Positions 43,117 to 53,245 are shown, counted from the stretch's first letter. The stretch: DNA of 63,737 bases from Burkholderia sp. Ac-20365 (GCF_017104715.1 NZ_JAAGPI010000048.1:1-63737); one strand, 5' to 3'. The notes: generated by a model from the letters alone, not told the origin. Made by a program: numbers and translations.

Positions 43117-44739
43117 TCAGCGCTTCAGAGCGGCTCGCGCACGCGCGATCAGCGCCGAGGTCGACGAGTCGTGCTTCTTTTCGTCGGCGCTCGCGGCAGT
43201 CAGATCCGCCTCGACCACCTTGCCGAGAATCTTGCCGAGTTCAACGCCCCACTGGTCGAAAGAGTTGATGTTCCAGACCGTGCCTTGCACGAGCACCTTG
43301 TGTTCGTACAGCGCGATCAACGCGCCGAGCGTGCGGGCGGTGAGGGCGTCGACGAGCAGCGTGGTGGTCGGGCGGTTGCCGGGGAACATGATATGCGGCA
43401 CCAGTTCTGGCTTGTTCGGTCCGGCCACTTTCTCCGCTTCTTCACGCGTGCGGCCGAGCATCAGTGCCTCGCTTTGCGCGAAACAGTTCGCGAGCAGCTT
43501 CGGATGATGCGACACGAGCGGATGCTCGGGCGTCAGCACAGCCACGAAGTCGATCGGGACGATGGTCGGCCCCTGATGCAGCATCTGGAAGAACGCGTGC
43601 TGGCCGTTCGTACCCGGCTCGCCCCACGTGACAGCGGAAGTATCGTAAGTCACGAACGAGCCGTCCAGACACGCCTGCTTGCCGTTACTCTCCATTTCGA
43701 GTTGCTGCAAATACGACGGCAGGAAATGCAGCGCTTCGGAGTACGGCGCGACCAGATAGCTTTGCGAGCCGAAGAAGTTGCGATACCAGATGCCGATCAT
43801 GCCCATCAGCACGGGCAGATTGCGTTCAAGCGGCGCCGTGCGGAAATGTTCGTCCATCTCGTTGGCGCCCGCCAGCAGTTCATCGAACTGCTTCGGGCCG
43901 ATGGCGATCATGATCGACAGGCCGACCGCCGACCACAGCGAATAGCGGCCGCCAACCCAGTCCCACATCTCGAACACGTTGTCCTGTGCAATGCCGAACT
44001 TGACGACTTCAGCCGGGTTCGCCGACACGCCGACGAAGTGCTTCGCCAGTTCGCTCTCGGGGCAGCCCTTCTGGACGAACCAGTCGCGCAGCGAATTGGC
44101 GTTGGTCATCGTTTCGAGCGTCGTGAACGTCTTCGATACGATGATGGCGAGCGTTTCCTCAGGGTCGATCTGCTGCAGCACGCGATACAGATCGGCGCCA
44201 TCGACGTTCGACACGAAGAACGTCGAGATGTCGGGCGTCGCGAGATGCTGTAGCGCATGGACGACCATCTTCGGTCCGAGATCCGAACCGCCAATGCCGA
44301 TGTTCACGACATAACGGATGCGCTTGCCCGTATAGCCTTTCCACTCGCCGCTGCGGACCTTGTCGGCGAACGCCGCCATCTTCGCGCGCTCGGCCTGTAT
44401 CTTGCCGTAGAAGGGCGCGTTCGGATTGCTTGCGCGCAGCGCGGTGTGTAGTACCGCACGGCCTTCCGTCGGATTGACGATGTCGCCCGCGAACATCGCG
44501 TCGCGGCGCTTCTCGACGTTCGCTTCGCGCGCGAGTTGCACGAGCAGCTTGAGCGTTTCGTCGGTGATCCGGTTTTTCGAAAAGTCGGCCGCGAGACCGC
44601 CGCCGGCGAGCGTGAAGCGTTCGGCGCGCGTCGGCGCGGGATCGTTCTCGGGTGCAAACCAGTCGCGCAGGCGCGCATCGCGAATCTGTTCGTAGTGTGT
44701 TTGCAGCGAGTTCCAGGCGGGGAGCGAGTTGAGAGTCAT
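43117..44739 (-). CDS. pgi: Glucose-6-phosphate isomerase
   Basis: A 540-residue enzyme that interconverts glucose 6-phosphate and fructose 6-phosphate. The sugar-phosphate site VNIGIGGSDLGPKMV, the TFTTLETMTNA loop, the PGI signature with catalytic Glu in TWGEPGTNGQHAFFQMLHQG and the C-terminal Lys in FDQWGVELGK are all present. Length is standard (about 540-550). I chose the ATG at 44739 (MTLNSLPAW), because residues added by the longer frame to 45009 are Arg/Ser-rich shadow. Confidence 0.97.
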   Translation of the reverse strand: MTLNSLPAWNSLQTHYEQIRDARLRDWFAPENDPAPTRAERFTLAGGGLAADFSKNRITDETLKLLVQLAREANVEKRRDAMFAGDIVNPTEGRAVLHTALRASNPNAPFYGKIQAERAKMAAFADKVRSGEWKGYTGKRIRYVVNIGIGGSDLGPKMVVHALQHLATPDISTFFVSNVDGADLYRVLQQIDPEETLAIIVSKTFTTLETMTNANSLRDWFVQKGCPESELAKHFVGVSANPAEVVKFGIAQDNVFEMWDWVGGRYSLWSAVGLSIMIAIGPKQFDELLAGANEMDEHFRTAPLERNLPVLMGMIGIWYRNFFGSQSYLVAPYSEALHFLPSYLQQLEMESNGKQACLDGSFVTYDTSAVTWGEPGTNGQHAFFQMLHQGPTIVPIDFVAVLTPEHPLVSHHPKLLANCFAQSEALMLGRTREEAEKVAGPNKPELVPHIMFPGNRPTTTLLVDALTARTLGALIALYEHKVLVQGTVWNINSFDQWGVELGKILGKVVEADLTAASADEKKHDSSTSALIARARAALKR

Positions 44740-45005
44740 AACCGTCCGTCTAACGAAGGAAAACGAATGGCCGGCCGCGCATCGGGCGAGCCGGGGGTGA
44801 TCCGCAGACGCGCGGTTGGCTGAGCGGTACGGTCGCCGGATGCGCGGCGGCGTGTCTCGTGCGCCGTCAGCGGGCGTCTGCGTTCGCGTCGCGGCGGATG
44901 ACCTACCGACGACGCAGTCAACCAGTATAGCGGGACAGGATGACAGCCGGGATAGATGGGATAGTGCGCCAGATAGCGGGACGTACGTCCCGCCTGCGTT
45001 CGCCG

Positions 45006-46592
45006 TCAATCGCGCGGCGGATAAACGAGACGATTCAGTAGCTTGCGCGCCATCGGTGCGAGTTCACCTGCTGTCAGGCCCGCGGGACCTTTTCCACGAG
45101 CCGTGAGCGTGTCAGCGGCGAAACCGTGCAGGAACACGCCTGCAAGCGCCGCCTCGTAGCGCGGAAGGCCTTGCCCGAGCAGCGCACCGATCAGGCCGCC
45201 GAGCACGTCGCCCGTGCCGCCTGTCGCCAGCGCCGCGTTGCCCGTCGGGTTGACGGCGACACGTCCGTCCGGCGCGGCGATCACCGTGCCCGTGCCTTTC
45301 AGCACGACGACGCTCGCATAGCGCGCAGCCAATGCGCGCGCAGATTCCAGCCGGTCGCGCTGCACGCTTTTCGCGTCCGTGCCGAGCAGGCGTGCCGCTT
45401 CGAGCGGATGAGGCGTCAGCACGCAGGGATCGTTCGCCGAGTCGCCGCGCTGCTTCACGGCCGCAGCGAGATCGGCATGATCGGCGATCAGGTTCAGCGC
45501 ATCGGCATCCAGAAGCTTTGGCACATCGAGCGGCAATGCATCGCGGAGTACGTTCACGGCACGTTCGCGCTTGCCCATTCCGCAGCCGATTGACAGCGCA
45601 TCCATCGCGGCGAGCGGCAGTTCGTCGAGCGGATGCAGCATCAGCTCCGGATGGGGCGGATCGTATGGCGGGGCGCCCGCGCCAAGAAACGCGACATGAA
45701 CCTTGCCCGCACCGGCGTATAGCGCCATGCGCGCGGCGAGAATGGGCGCGCCACACATGCCCGTATCGCCGCCCACGATGGCGACGCTGCCGAACGTGCC
45801 TTTGTGTGTCGAGAAATCGCGCGGTGGGAAATGCTGGGCGAAGAGGGCGGGCGAGTTCAATCGAACACGCGGCTCGCGCGTTGCGTCGAGACCGATCGGC
45901 GCGACGGTGACATCGCCCGCGAGGTCGCGTCCGAAGGCCATGAAGAGGCCCGGCTTCGCGCCGATAAAGGTCACCGTGTGCGTTGCGCGCACGGCGACGC
46001 CGCCTTCGACGACATTGCCTGTGTCACTGTCAAGCCCGCTCGGCACGTCGAGCGCGAGTACCCGGCCTCGTGTTTTCGCACGCTCGGACAATCGCGCGGC
46101 AATCGTGGCGAACACGTCTTCGAGCGGTCGCGCGAGCCCGATGCCGAACATGCCGTCGACGACCCAGTTATACCCGTCGAACGATTCCGGCACGGCGCCT
46201 GAGATCGGCACGCCCGCCGCGCGTGCTTCAGCGAGCGCCCAGCGCGCATCCTCGGGCTTCACCTCGACGGGCATGCAGACTTCGACGGCAATGCCTTTGC
46301 GCCGCAATTCCGTTGCGACGACCAGTGCATCGCCGCCATTGTTGCCAGGGCCGGCGACGAGCCAGACGGGAAGGTTGGGATCGCCGGAACCGTCGAGCGC
46401 GATGTGTTCGCTCAGAAAGAGCGCGCCTGCGCTTCCGGCGCGGCCCATCAGCGTGTGGGCGGGCAAGGTCGCTTCGGCTTCTTTTTCGAGTGCGCGCAGT
46501 TCCGCGACGCTCAGCAGCGGAAACGGCCGGTCATAGGGATTGACCAGAACGGCGTGAGTAGGGTGAGTAAGCGGCGGGGTGGTATCGATCAT
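45006..46592 (-). CDS. nnr: Bifunctional NAD(P)H-hydrate epimerase/dehydratase
   Basis: A 528-residue metabolite-repair enzyme. The N-terminal YjeF epimerase domain (residues about 20-230) has the AGPGNNGGDALV loop and DGMFGIGLARP. The C-terminal ribokinase-like dehydratase domain (about 245-525) has HKGTFGSVAIVGG, LTPHPLEAARLLG and NPTGNAALATGGTGDVLGGLIGA. Together they convert R- and S-forms of hydrated NAD(P)H back to NAD(P)H. The start at 46592 (MIDTTPP) avoids a six-residue extension with no support. It is downstream of the DadA-like gene on the same strand. Confidence 0.95.
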   Translation of the reverse strand: MIDTTPPLTHPTHAVLVNPYDRPFPLLSVAELRALEKEAEATLPAHTLMGRAGSAGALFLSEHIALDGSGDPNLPVWLVAGPGNNGGDALVVATELRRKGIAVEVCMPVEVKPEDARWALAEARAAGVPISGAVPESFDGYNWVVDGMFGIGLARPLEDVFATIAARLSERAKTRGRVLALDVPSGLDSDTGNVVEGGVAVRATHTVTFIGAKPGLFMAFGRDLAGDVTVAPIGLDATREPRVRLNSPALFAQHFPPRDFSTHKGTFGSVAIVGGDTGMCGAPILAARMALYAGAGKVHVAFLGAGAPPYDPPHPELMLHPLDELPLAAMDALSIGCGMGKRERAVNVLRDALPLDVPKLLDADALNLIADHADLAAAVKQRGDSANDPCVLTPHPLEAARLLGTDAKSVQRDRLESARALAARYASVVVLKGTGTVIAAPDGRVAVNPTGNAALATGGTGDVLGGLIGALLGQGLPRYEAALAGVFLHGFAADTLTARGKGPAGLTAGELAPMARKLLNRLVYPPRD

Positions 46593-46632
46593 GGCAGCGT
46601 ACCGAAGCAACAGGGTACGCCCATGGTAGAGG

Positions 46633-46664
46633 CATTACGCGTGCTGCCGCCAGCACGCGTAATG
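46633..46664. terminator. Perfect 14-bp hairpin between DadA-like and nnr genes
   Basis: CATTACGCGTGCTG (46633-46646) and CAGCACGCGTAATG (46651-46664), loop CCGC. It is a strong stem but has no T-run on either strand. It could be a factor-independent terminator without U-tract, an mRNA-end stabiliser, or a protein site. Confidence 0.5.
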
Positions 46665-46688
46665 GCATAGGACAAATGGTCGTCGAAC

Positions 46689-47990
46689 TTACGCGTTGAA
46701 GCGCTCGGGACGCAGCGCCGCGATCGTATCGGGCGGCAATTCGGACGGCGCGCCGGACACGAGGCTCGCAATCAGCTTGCCCGAGCCGCACGCGAGGCCC
46801 CAGCCGACGGGGCCATGCGCGGCGTTCACGAAGAGTCGCGGATGCAGCGCGTTGCCCGTCACGGGCAAGCCATCGGGTGACAGCAATTTCACGCCTTCCC
46901 AAGGCAGCGCGGCCGAAATGCGCGCGGAGCCCGGCACCCAGTCGTGCGTGGCCTGGCTAAGCAGCGCGAGCGCTTCCTTCGTCAGCGGTTCGGGGAGCGG
47001 CTGCTTCGTCTGGCTCGCGCTTTGCAGCACGGCGCCGCCCGCGATGCGCAACCGGTGGTTGCTGCGCGTGATCGTGATGCGCTTGACGGCGTCGATCACG
47101 GTCGTATGTGGCGCGAATTCCTCACGCGCGATCGGCGCCACCAGGTTATGCAGCCGCAGCGGATGTAGCGGCAGATTCAGCCCGAGCTTCTCCAGCAGCG
47201 GAAGGCTGCCGACGCCCGCCGCCACCACCACGGCATCCGCGCTGATCACTTCGACGTCGCGCGAGCGTGACGATTCGCCGTTAGCGGGCGCCAGTTCGAC
47301 GGCCGCGCGCTGGTTGTCGAGGCGGATGCCCGTCACCTCGCGGCCGCACTGAAACTGCACGCCGCCTTGCGTATCGAGCGTCTGCTTGATCAGCTTGGCG
47401 AACAGCGGGCAGTTCGCCGTGCCTTCGTCGTCGAACAACACGCCGCCTGCGAAATGCGGTTCGAGCGGAATCGAGTGTTCGATGGTCTGGCATTCCTGCG
47501 GGCTCAGCACGTGGTGCGGCACTTCGAAATGCCGCAGCAGATCGAGCGCGGGCTGCGTGAGCTCCCAGTCCTGATGGCTGCGCACCAGATACAGCTGCCC
47601 CTGCGTCTGCTCGAACTCCAGATTGAAGTGATGCTCGATATCGGCAAGCGTCTCGCGGGCCGATTCGATCAGCGGGCGCAGCAGCGAAAACTGCTTCTTG
47701 AACGCCTCGGGCTCGGCGAGCGTCGAGAGCGTGCGGACGAAATCGCGCACCTGCCCGTTGAAGCCCGTCTTCTTGATGACGCCGCTTTTGGCCGCCTGAC
47801 GGTGCTGCATGAAGGTCGGGCCGAACCAGACATCGAGCGGCGTGGGCAGCAGCGTGCCGCCGTGGCCGTAGGTGGCGCCCTGCGCGACGGTGGCGTGCCG
47901 TTCGACGACGCACACCCGGTGACCGGCCGCGCGAAGCTGATAGGCGGTGGCGACGCCGACGATCCCGCCGCCAATGACAATGACATCCAT
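46689..47990 (-). CDS. FAD-dependent oxidoreductase, D-amino acid dehydrogenase (DadA) type
   Basis: A 433-residue flavoprotein of the DAO family. The N-terminal dinucleotide fold is VIVIGGGIVGVATAYQL. GATYGHGGTLLPTP follows, and the C-terminal FAD/substrate segment is HPRLFVNAAHGPVGWGLACGSGK. DadA oxidises D-amino acids at the inner membrane and passes electrons to quinone; the length suits DadA (about 430). No alr/dadX racemase or Lrp gene is nearby, so whether it is true DadA or a relative with other substrates is open. The 434-base gap upstream (47991-48424) holds the divergent purL promoter and no gene. Confidence 0.87.
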   Translation of the reverse strand: MDVIVIGGGIVGVATAYQLRAAGHRVCVVERHATVAQGATYGHGGTLLPTPLDVWFGPTFMQHRQAAKSGVIKKTGFNGQVRDFVRTLSTLAEPEAFKKQFSLLRPLIESARETLADIEHHFNLEFEQTQGQLYLVRSHQDWELTQPALDLLRHFEVPHHVLSPQECQTIEHSIPLEPHFAGGVLFDDEGTANCPLFAKLIKQTLDTQGGVQFQCGREVTGIRLDNQRAAVELAPANGESSRSRDVEVISADAVVVAAGVGSLPLLEKLGLNLPLHPLRLHNLVAPIAREEFAPHTTVIDAVKRITITRSNHRLRIAGGAVLQSASQTKQPLPEPLTKEALALLSQATHDWVPGSARISAALPWEGVKLLSPDGLPVTGNALHPRLFVNAAHGPVGWGLACGSGKLIASLVSGAPSELPPDTIAALRPERFNA

Positions 47991-48286
47991 GGTTAATTCG
48001 TGTTGCCGGCGGCACGCGTGGGGCCAGGCGTAGTGCGTGACATGCGGCGCAGCGCGATAGCCGATGCTGCGCCGATCTGATGAAAGGCCGAATGATAGCA
48101 GTCAAACGACCCGCCCGGCACGCTGCTGTTCGGCAACGGAAGCCTCGCTCGACGCCGATTGCGACGCGCGCTCGGCCTACCACAAACGGCCAGAAACGCG
48201 TCCCAAAATGGCCCGGGCGTGCGCGGGCGGGGCTCGAAGGCGTCGAAGACGCGCCGCGAAAGCACGCGGAGCGTCACGCAGCCCAG

Positions 48287-48313
48287 GTTTGCCGGGCCTT
48301 CCCGGGTTATAAT
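48287..48313 (+). promoter_or_regulatory. Likely purL promoter
   Basis: A perfect -10 TATAAT at 48308-48313, about 112 bases before the purL ATG. The best -35-like match upstream is weak (GTTTGC at 48287-48292, spacer 15). The remainder of 47991-48424 shows no gene. Confidence 0.45.
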
Positions 48314-48424
48314 CTCGGACTTCCTTACGCCTCACGTCGCCCCCACGCGCGACTGTCCTTGCGATTGCCAGAGCAATCGCGCGCGGCACCCAGCGACGCA
48401 ACCGATCGACGCAACGTCAAGTCC

Positions 48425-51400
48425 ATGGCTCACTTCTCGTGTTTCCCCGGCGCTTCGGCCCTCTCCGATTTCCGTCAAACCCGCCTGCTCGACACGCTGT
48501 CGCGCATTGATTCCAGCATCGTCGGCGTGCGCGGCCAGTATCTGCACTTCGTTAACTCGCAGACGCCGCTTTCCACGGAAGACAGCGCGAAGATCGAAGC
48601 GCTGATGCATTACGGCGATCCGTTCGACGCGGGCAAGGACAAGGGCGCCGTCGAAACCTTCCTCGTCGTGCCTCGCTTTGGCACCGTGTCGCCGTGGGCG
48701 AGCAAGGCAACGGACATCGCGCTGCATTGCGGCTTGACGCATGTGCGCCGTATCGAGCGTGGTGTGGAGTACACGGTCGTGCTGAAAAGCGGGCTGCTGG
48801 GCGGCAAGAAGGCGCTGTCGGACGAGGCGCGTGCCGCCGTCGTCGCCGCGCTGCATGACCGGATGACGGAAAGCGTCGCGCCGTCGCGCGATCACGCCAT
48901 GCACCTGTTCGACGAACTGCCCGCCAAGCCGCTGCAAACGGTTGGCGTGCTGACGGACGGCCGCAAGGCGCTTGAAAAGGCGAACTCGGAACTGGGCCTC
49001 GCGCTCGCCGAAGATGAAATCGACTACCTCGTCGACGCGTTCACGAAGCTCGGCCGCAATCCGACCGACGTCGAACTGATGATGTTCGCGCAGGCGAACA
49101 GCGAACACTGCCGCCACAAGATCTTCAACGCGAGCTGGACGATCGACGGCGAGGAGCAGGACATCTCGCTGTTCAACATGATCCGCAACACCGAGAAGCT
49201 CAATCCGCAGGGCACGATCGTCGCGTACTCGGACAACTCGTCGATCATGGCGGGCGGCATGGCCGAGCGCTGGTTCCCGCGCAAGGCAGGCGAGACGGGC
49301 GACGCGGGCGAACCTGGCGAGCGCTATGGCCGTCACACCGAACTGACGCACACGCTGATGAAGGTGGAGACGCACAACCACCCGACCGCCATCTCGCCGT
49401 TCCCCGGCGCCGCGACAGGCGCGGGCGGTGAAATTCGCGACGAAGGCGCGACGGGGCGCGGCGCGCGTCCGAAGGCGGGTCTCACGGGCTTCACGGTGTC
49501 GAATCTCGATCTGCCGGACGCACGCGAGCCGTGGGAAAACTCGCGCGATACCACGCAACCCGTCGGCCACCGCAACGCCGCTGATCAATTCGACGTTTAC
49601 GGCCGCCCGGACCGCATCGCGTCGCCGCTGCAGATCATGATCGACGGACCGCTTGGCGGCGCCGCGTTCAACAACGAATTCGGCCGTCCGAACCTCGGCG
49701 GCTACTTCCGTACCTACGAGCAGAACGTCGCGGGCCGCGTGCGCGGTTATCACAAGCCGATCATGATCGCGGGCGGTCTCGGCAACATCTCCGACCAGCA
49801 CACGCACAAGCACGATCTGCCGGCCGGCTCGCTGCTGATTCAGATCGGCGGTCCCGGCATGCGCATCGGCATGGGCGGCGGCGCCGCGAGTTCGATGGCG
49901 ACGGGTACCAATACGGCTGAACTCGACTTCGATTCCGTCCAGCGCGGCAATCCGGAAATCGAGCGCCGCGCGCAGGAAGTGATCAACTCGTGCTGGCAAC
50001 TCGGCGCGGACAATCCGATTCTGAGCATTCACGACGTCGGCGCGGGCGGTCTGTCGAACGCGTTCCCGGAACTGGTCGACGGCGCGGACAAGGGCGCGCT
50101 GTTCGAACTGCGCAAGGTTCAGCTCGAAGAAAGTGGCCTGTCGCCGCGCGAAATCTGGTCGAACGAAGCGCAAGAGCGTTACGTGCTGGCCATTCCGCCG
50201 TCGCGTCTCGAAGAGTTCGCGGCAATCTGCGAGCGCGAGCGCTGCCCGTTCGCGGTGGTCGGCACGGCTACGGAAGAACGTCAGCTGAAGCTGATCGACG
50301 CCGATCTGACGCAAACCGACGCGCATGAGCCCGTCGACATGCCGATGGAAGTGCTGCTCGGCAAGCCGCCGCGCATGCACCGCGACGTGAAGCGCGCGTC
50401 GACGCCGCTGCAACCGGTCGACGTCACGCATATCGCGCTGCACGAAGCGGCTGTGAATGTGCTGCGTCATCCGACGGTGGCGAGCAAGTCGTTCCTGATC
50501 ACGATCGGTGACCGCTCGGTGGGCGGCACGACGGCGCGCGACCAGATGGTTGGCCCGTGGCAGGTGCCGGTCGCTGACTGCGCGATCACGACGGTCGATT
50601 ACGCGGGCTTCCGCGGCGAAGCGATGACGATGGCCGAGCGCACGCCGCTCGCCGTGATCAACGCGCCCGCGTCGGGCCGCATGGCAGTCGGCGAAGCGGT
50701 GACGAACATTGCGTCGGCACCGATCGAATCGCTGGACAAGCTGAAGCTGTCGGCGAACTGGATGGCCGCGTGCGGCAGCCCGGGCGAAGACGCAGCGCTG
50801 TACGACACGGTGAAGGCGATTGGCATGGAACTGTGCCCGGCGCTGGGCATCGGCATTCCTGTCGGCAAGGATTCGCTGTCGATGCGCACGAAGTGGGCAG
50901 ACGGCAATGTCGAAAAGGAAGTGGTCGCGCCCGTGTCGCTGATCATTTCGGCGTTCGCGCCGGTCGAAGACGTGCGCCGCCATCTGACGCCGCAACTGGT
51001 GAGCCAGAAGGATGCGGGCGAAACGGTGCTGATCGCGATCGACCTCGGGCGCGGCAAGCATCGTCTGGGCGGCAGTATTCTGGCGCAGGTGACGCAGCAG
51101 GTCGGCGACACGGTGCCGGACGTCGACAATCCGGAAGACCTGAAGCGTTTCTTCGCGGCGATCCAGGCGCTCAACGCCGACGGCAAGCTGCTCGCGTACC
51201 ACGACCGTTCGGACGGCGGCCTGTGGGCGACGGTCTGCGAAATGGCGTTTGCGGGCCACGTGGGCGTGACGCTGAACGTCGACATGCTGACGCTCGACCC
51301 CGACCACGAATCCGATTACGGCGATGCGAAGGACTGGGCGAAGCAGACCAGCGGCCGCCGCGAAGACCGCACGATCCGCGCGCTTTTCAGCGAAGAACTG

Positions 51401-52513
51401 GGTGCCGTGGTTCAGGTGCGTGCCGCCGATCGCGACGCGGTGCTCGCCGCGCTGCGCGAACATGGCCTGTCGGCTTGCTCGCATGTGATCGGCAAGCCGA
51501 ACGATCGCGATGTGCTCGAAATCTATCGCGACGCGAAGAAGATTTTCGACGCACCGCGTACCGAACTGCATCGCACGTGGAGCGAGGTGAGCTGGCGTAT
51601 TGCGCGTCTGCGCGACAACCCTGCATGTGCCGATGCGGAATTCGATGCGTTGCTCGACGCGTCGGATCCCGGCATCCAGCCGCATCTGTCGTTCGATCCT
51701 GTCGAGGACGTGGCTGCGCCGTTTATCGGCAAGGGCGCGCGTCCGCGTGTGGCGATCCTGCGGGAGCAGGGCGTGAACTCGCACCTCGAAACGGCGTATG
51801 CATTCGATCGCGCCGGCTTCGATGCCCACGACGTGCACATGAGCGACCTGCTGTCGGGCCGCGCGACGCTGGCTGATTTTGCGGGCGCGGTTGCGTGCGG
51901 CGGCTTCTCGTATGGTGACGTGCTGGGTGCAGGCGAGGGCTGGGCGAAGACGATTCGCTTCAACGCTGAGCTTGCCGATATGTTTGCGGCGTTCTTCGGT
52001 CGCAGCGATACATTCGCGCTTGGTATCTGCAATGGCTGTCAGATGATGAGCAGCCTGGCGTCGATGATTCCTGGCGCCGACGCCTGGCCGAAGTTCACGC
52101 GGAACAAGTCGGAGAAGTTTGAAGCGCGCTTCTCGCTGGTCGAAGTGCAATCGTCGCCGTCGATATTCTTTGCCGGTATGGAAGGGTCACGAATTCCTGT
52201 CGCCATTGCGCACGGTGAGGGGTTTGCTGACTTCTCGCAGCAGGGTGATATGTCGCGTGTTGCTGTGGCGATGAAGTATGTCGATCATCGTGGGCAGCTG
52301 ACTGAACAGTATCCGTTCAATCCGAATGGCTCGCCGGCGGGGATTACTTCTGTGACGACGCCCGATGGCCGGTTTACGGTGCTGATGCCGCATACGGAGC
52401 GTGTGCATCGCAATGTGCAGATGAGCTGGCATCCCGATGCATGGAAGAACAGTGCTACCGATGGTAGCCCGTGGATGCGCGTGTTTCAGAATGCGCGGAA
52501 GTGGTTGGGGTAA
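48425..52513 (+). CDS. purL: Phosphoribosylformylglycinamidine synthase
   Basis: A 1362-residue single-chain FGAM synthase for step four of purine synthesis: FGAR + glutamine + ATP gives FGAM. N-terminal PurS-like domain, two AIRS-related ATP domains (EHCRHKIFNASW, VKAIGMELCPALGIGIPVGKDSLSMR) and a C-terminal glutaminase with nucleophile Cys1202 in ALGICNGCQMM and His in AHGEGF are intact. MAHFSCFPG is the usual Burkholderiales start, so the longer frame from 48080 is rejected. A short Gly/Glu-rich insertion (KAGETGDAGEPGERYG) is seen near residue 290. Confidence 0.97.
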   Translation: MAHFSCFPGASALSDFRQTRLLDTLSRIDSSIVGVRGQYLHFVNSQTPLSTEDSAKIEALMHYGDPFDAGKDKGAVETFLVVPRFGTVSPWASKATDIALHCGLTHVRRIERGVEYTVVLKSGLLGGKKALSDEARAAVVAALHDRMTESVAPSRDHAMHLFDELPAKPLQTVGVLTDGRKALEKANSELGLALAEDEIDYLVDAFTKLGRNPTDVELMMFAQANSEHCRHKIFNASWTIDGEEQDISLFNMIRNTEKLNPQGTIVAYSDNSSIMAGGMAERWFPRKAGETGDAGEPGERYGRHTELTHTLMKVETHNHPTAISPFPGAATGAGGEIRDEGATGRGARPKAGLTGFTVSNLDLPDAREPWENSRDTTQPVGHRNAADQFDVYGRPDRIASPLQIMIDGPLGGAAFNNEFGRPNLGGYFRTYEQNVAGRVRGYHKPIMIAGGLGNISDQHTHKHDLPAGSLLIQIGGPGMRIGMGGGAASSMATGTNTAELDFDSVQRGNPEIERRAQEVINSCWQLGADNPILSIHDVGAGGLSNAFPELVDGADKGALFELRKVQLEESGLSPREIWSNEAQERYVLAIPPSRLEEFAAICERERCPFAVVGTATEERQLKLIDADLTQTDAHEPVDMPMEVLLGKPPRMHRDVKRASTPLQPVDVTHIALHEAAVNVLRHPTVASKSFLITIGDRSVGGTTARDQMVGPWQVPVADCAITTVDYAGFRGEAMTMAERTPLAVINAPASGRMAVGEAVTNIASAPIESLDKLKLSANWMAACGSPGEDAALYDTVKAIGMELCPALGIGIPVGKDSLSMRTKWADGNVEKEVVAPVSLIISAFAPVEDVRRHLTPQLVSQKDAGETVLIAIDLGRGKHRLGGSILAQVTQQVGDTVPDVDNPEDLKRFFAAIQALNADGKLLAYHDRSDGGLWATVCEMAFAGHVGVTLNVDMLTLDPDHESDYGDAKDWAKQTSGRREDRTIRALFSEELGAVVQVRAADRDAVLAALREHGLSACSHVIGKPNDRDVLEIYRDAKKIFDAPRTELHRTWSEVSWRIARLRDNPACADAEFDALLDASDPGIQPHLSFDPVEDVAAPFIGKGARPRVAILREQGVNSHLETAYAFDRAGFDAHDVHMSDLLSGRATLADFAGAVACGGFSYGDVLGAGEGWAKTIRFNAELADMFAAFFGRSDTFALGICNGCQMMSSLASMIPGADAWPKFTRNKSEKFEARFSLVEVQSSPSIFFAGMEGSRIPVAIAHGEGFADFSQQGDMSRVAVAMKYVDHRGQLTEQYPFNPNGSPAGITSVTTPDGRFTVLMPHTERVHRNVQMSWHPDAWKNSATDGSPWMRVFQNARKWLG

Positions 52514-52561
52514 GGTTTTTTGTTTTTCCTGCGCGGGGGCTGGTTTGGTTTGCTTGTGTTT

Positions 52562-53220
52562 TTGCTGGCATCCGCGATTTGTCTTGCCTGCTTCAGGCGT
52601 TGCCCCTGTGCGGGGCGGCACCTACTTTTCTTTGCCGCGGCAAAGAAAAGTAGGCAAAAGAAAGCCGCTTAACACCGCCAATTCTTGTTCCTGCCTGAGG
52701 GCCCCCAACGGGTCCTCTCCTTCACGCGGCATCGCTCTTCTCGATGCCCGCTGCCAACGCTCTTATCGAGCGCCTCACCCGCTTCACAATCCCGCGTCGC
52801 CACACGCGCGATCAAATTTCCCACGTTCCATAGCGGCAAACTGTGTGTAGGCTGTCGCGGCGTACACGCATCACTCCAGACTGAAAAGCATGATCGGTGT
52901 CGTAGGTTCGCTGACGTGTGAGGCACTACGACCTACACACAGTTTGCCACCTGGGCGGCCGTAACCATTCGCTGCCGCTCGCTGCGCTACGGGTAATTGA
53001 AGTGGGTGAGGCGTCTATGCAAGGCGTTGGCAACGGGCCGCAAATGGCAGGTTTCCGTGTGAAGCGGAGGAACTGTTGGGGGCCCTCAGGCGGTGGTCAA
53101 GAACGGGCGGTGTTAGCCCGCTTTCTTTGCTTACTTTCTTTGCGGCGGCAAAGAAAGTAAGTGCCGCCCCGCACAGGGGCGACGCACGAAGCACCAGTAA
53201 CAAAACGCGGATGCCAACAA
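52562..53220. repeat. Long imperfect palindrome (repeat copies B and C) filling the purL downstream gap
   Basis: The whole gap is one inverted repeat with centre near 52891. Matching pairs share that centre: GGCATCCGCG 52567-52576 with CGCGGATGCC 53206-53215; GGCGGCAC 52614-52621 with its complement 53161-53168; CCAACG 52754-52759 with CGTTGG 53025-53030; and a perfect 17-bp pair 52835-52851/52932-52948. Each arm also contains its own hairpin (52621-52654 and 53130-53161). The right arm is 97 percent identical to window positions 1-127 over 127 bases. No gene is seen inside; open frames are repeat translations. Confidence 0.9.
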
Positions 53221-53245
53221 CAACCATCCAGCATCGACAAAAACG

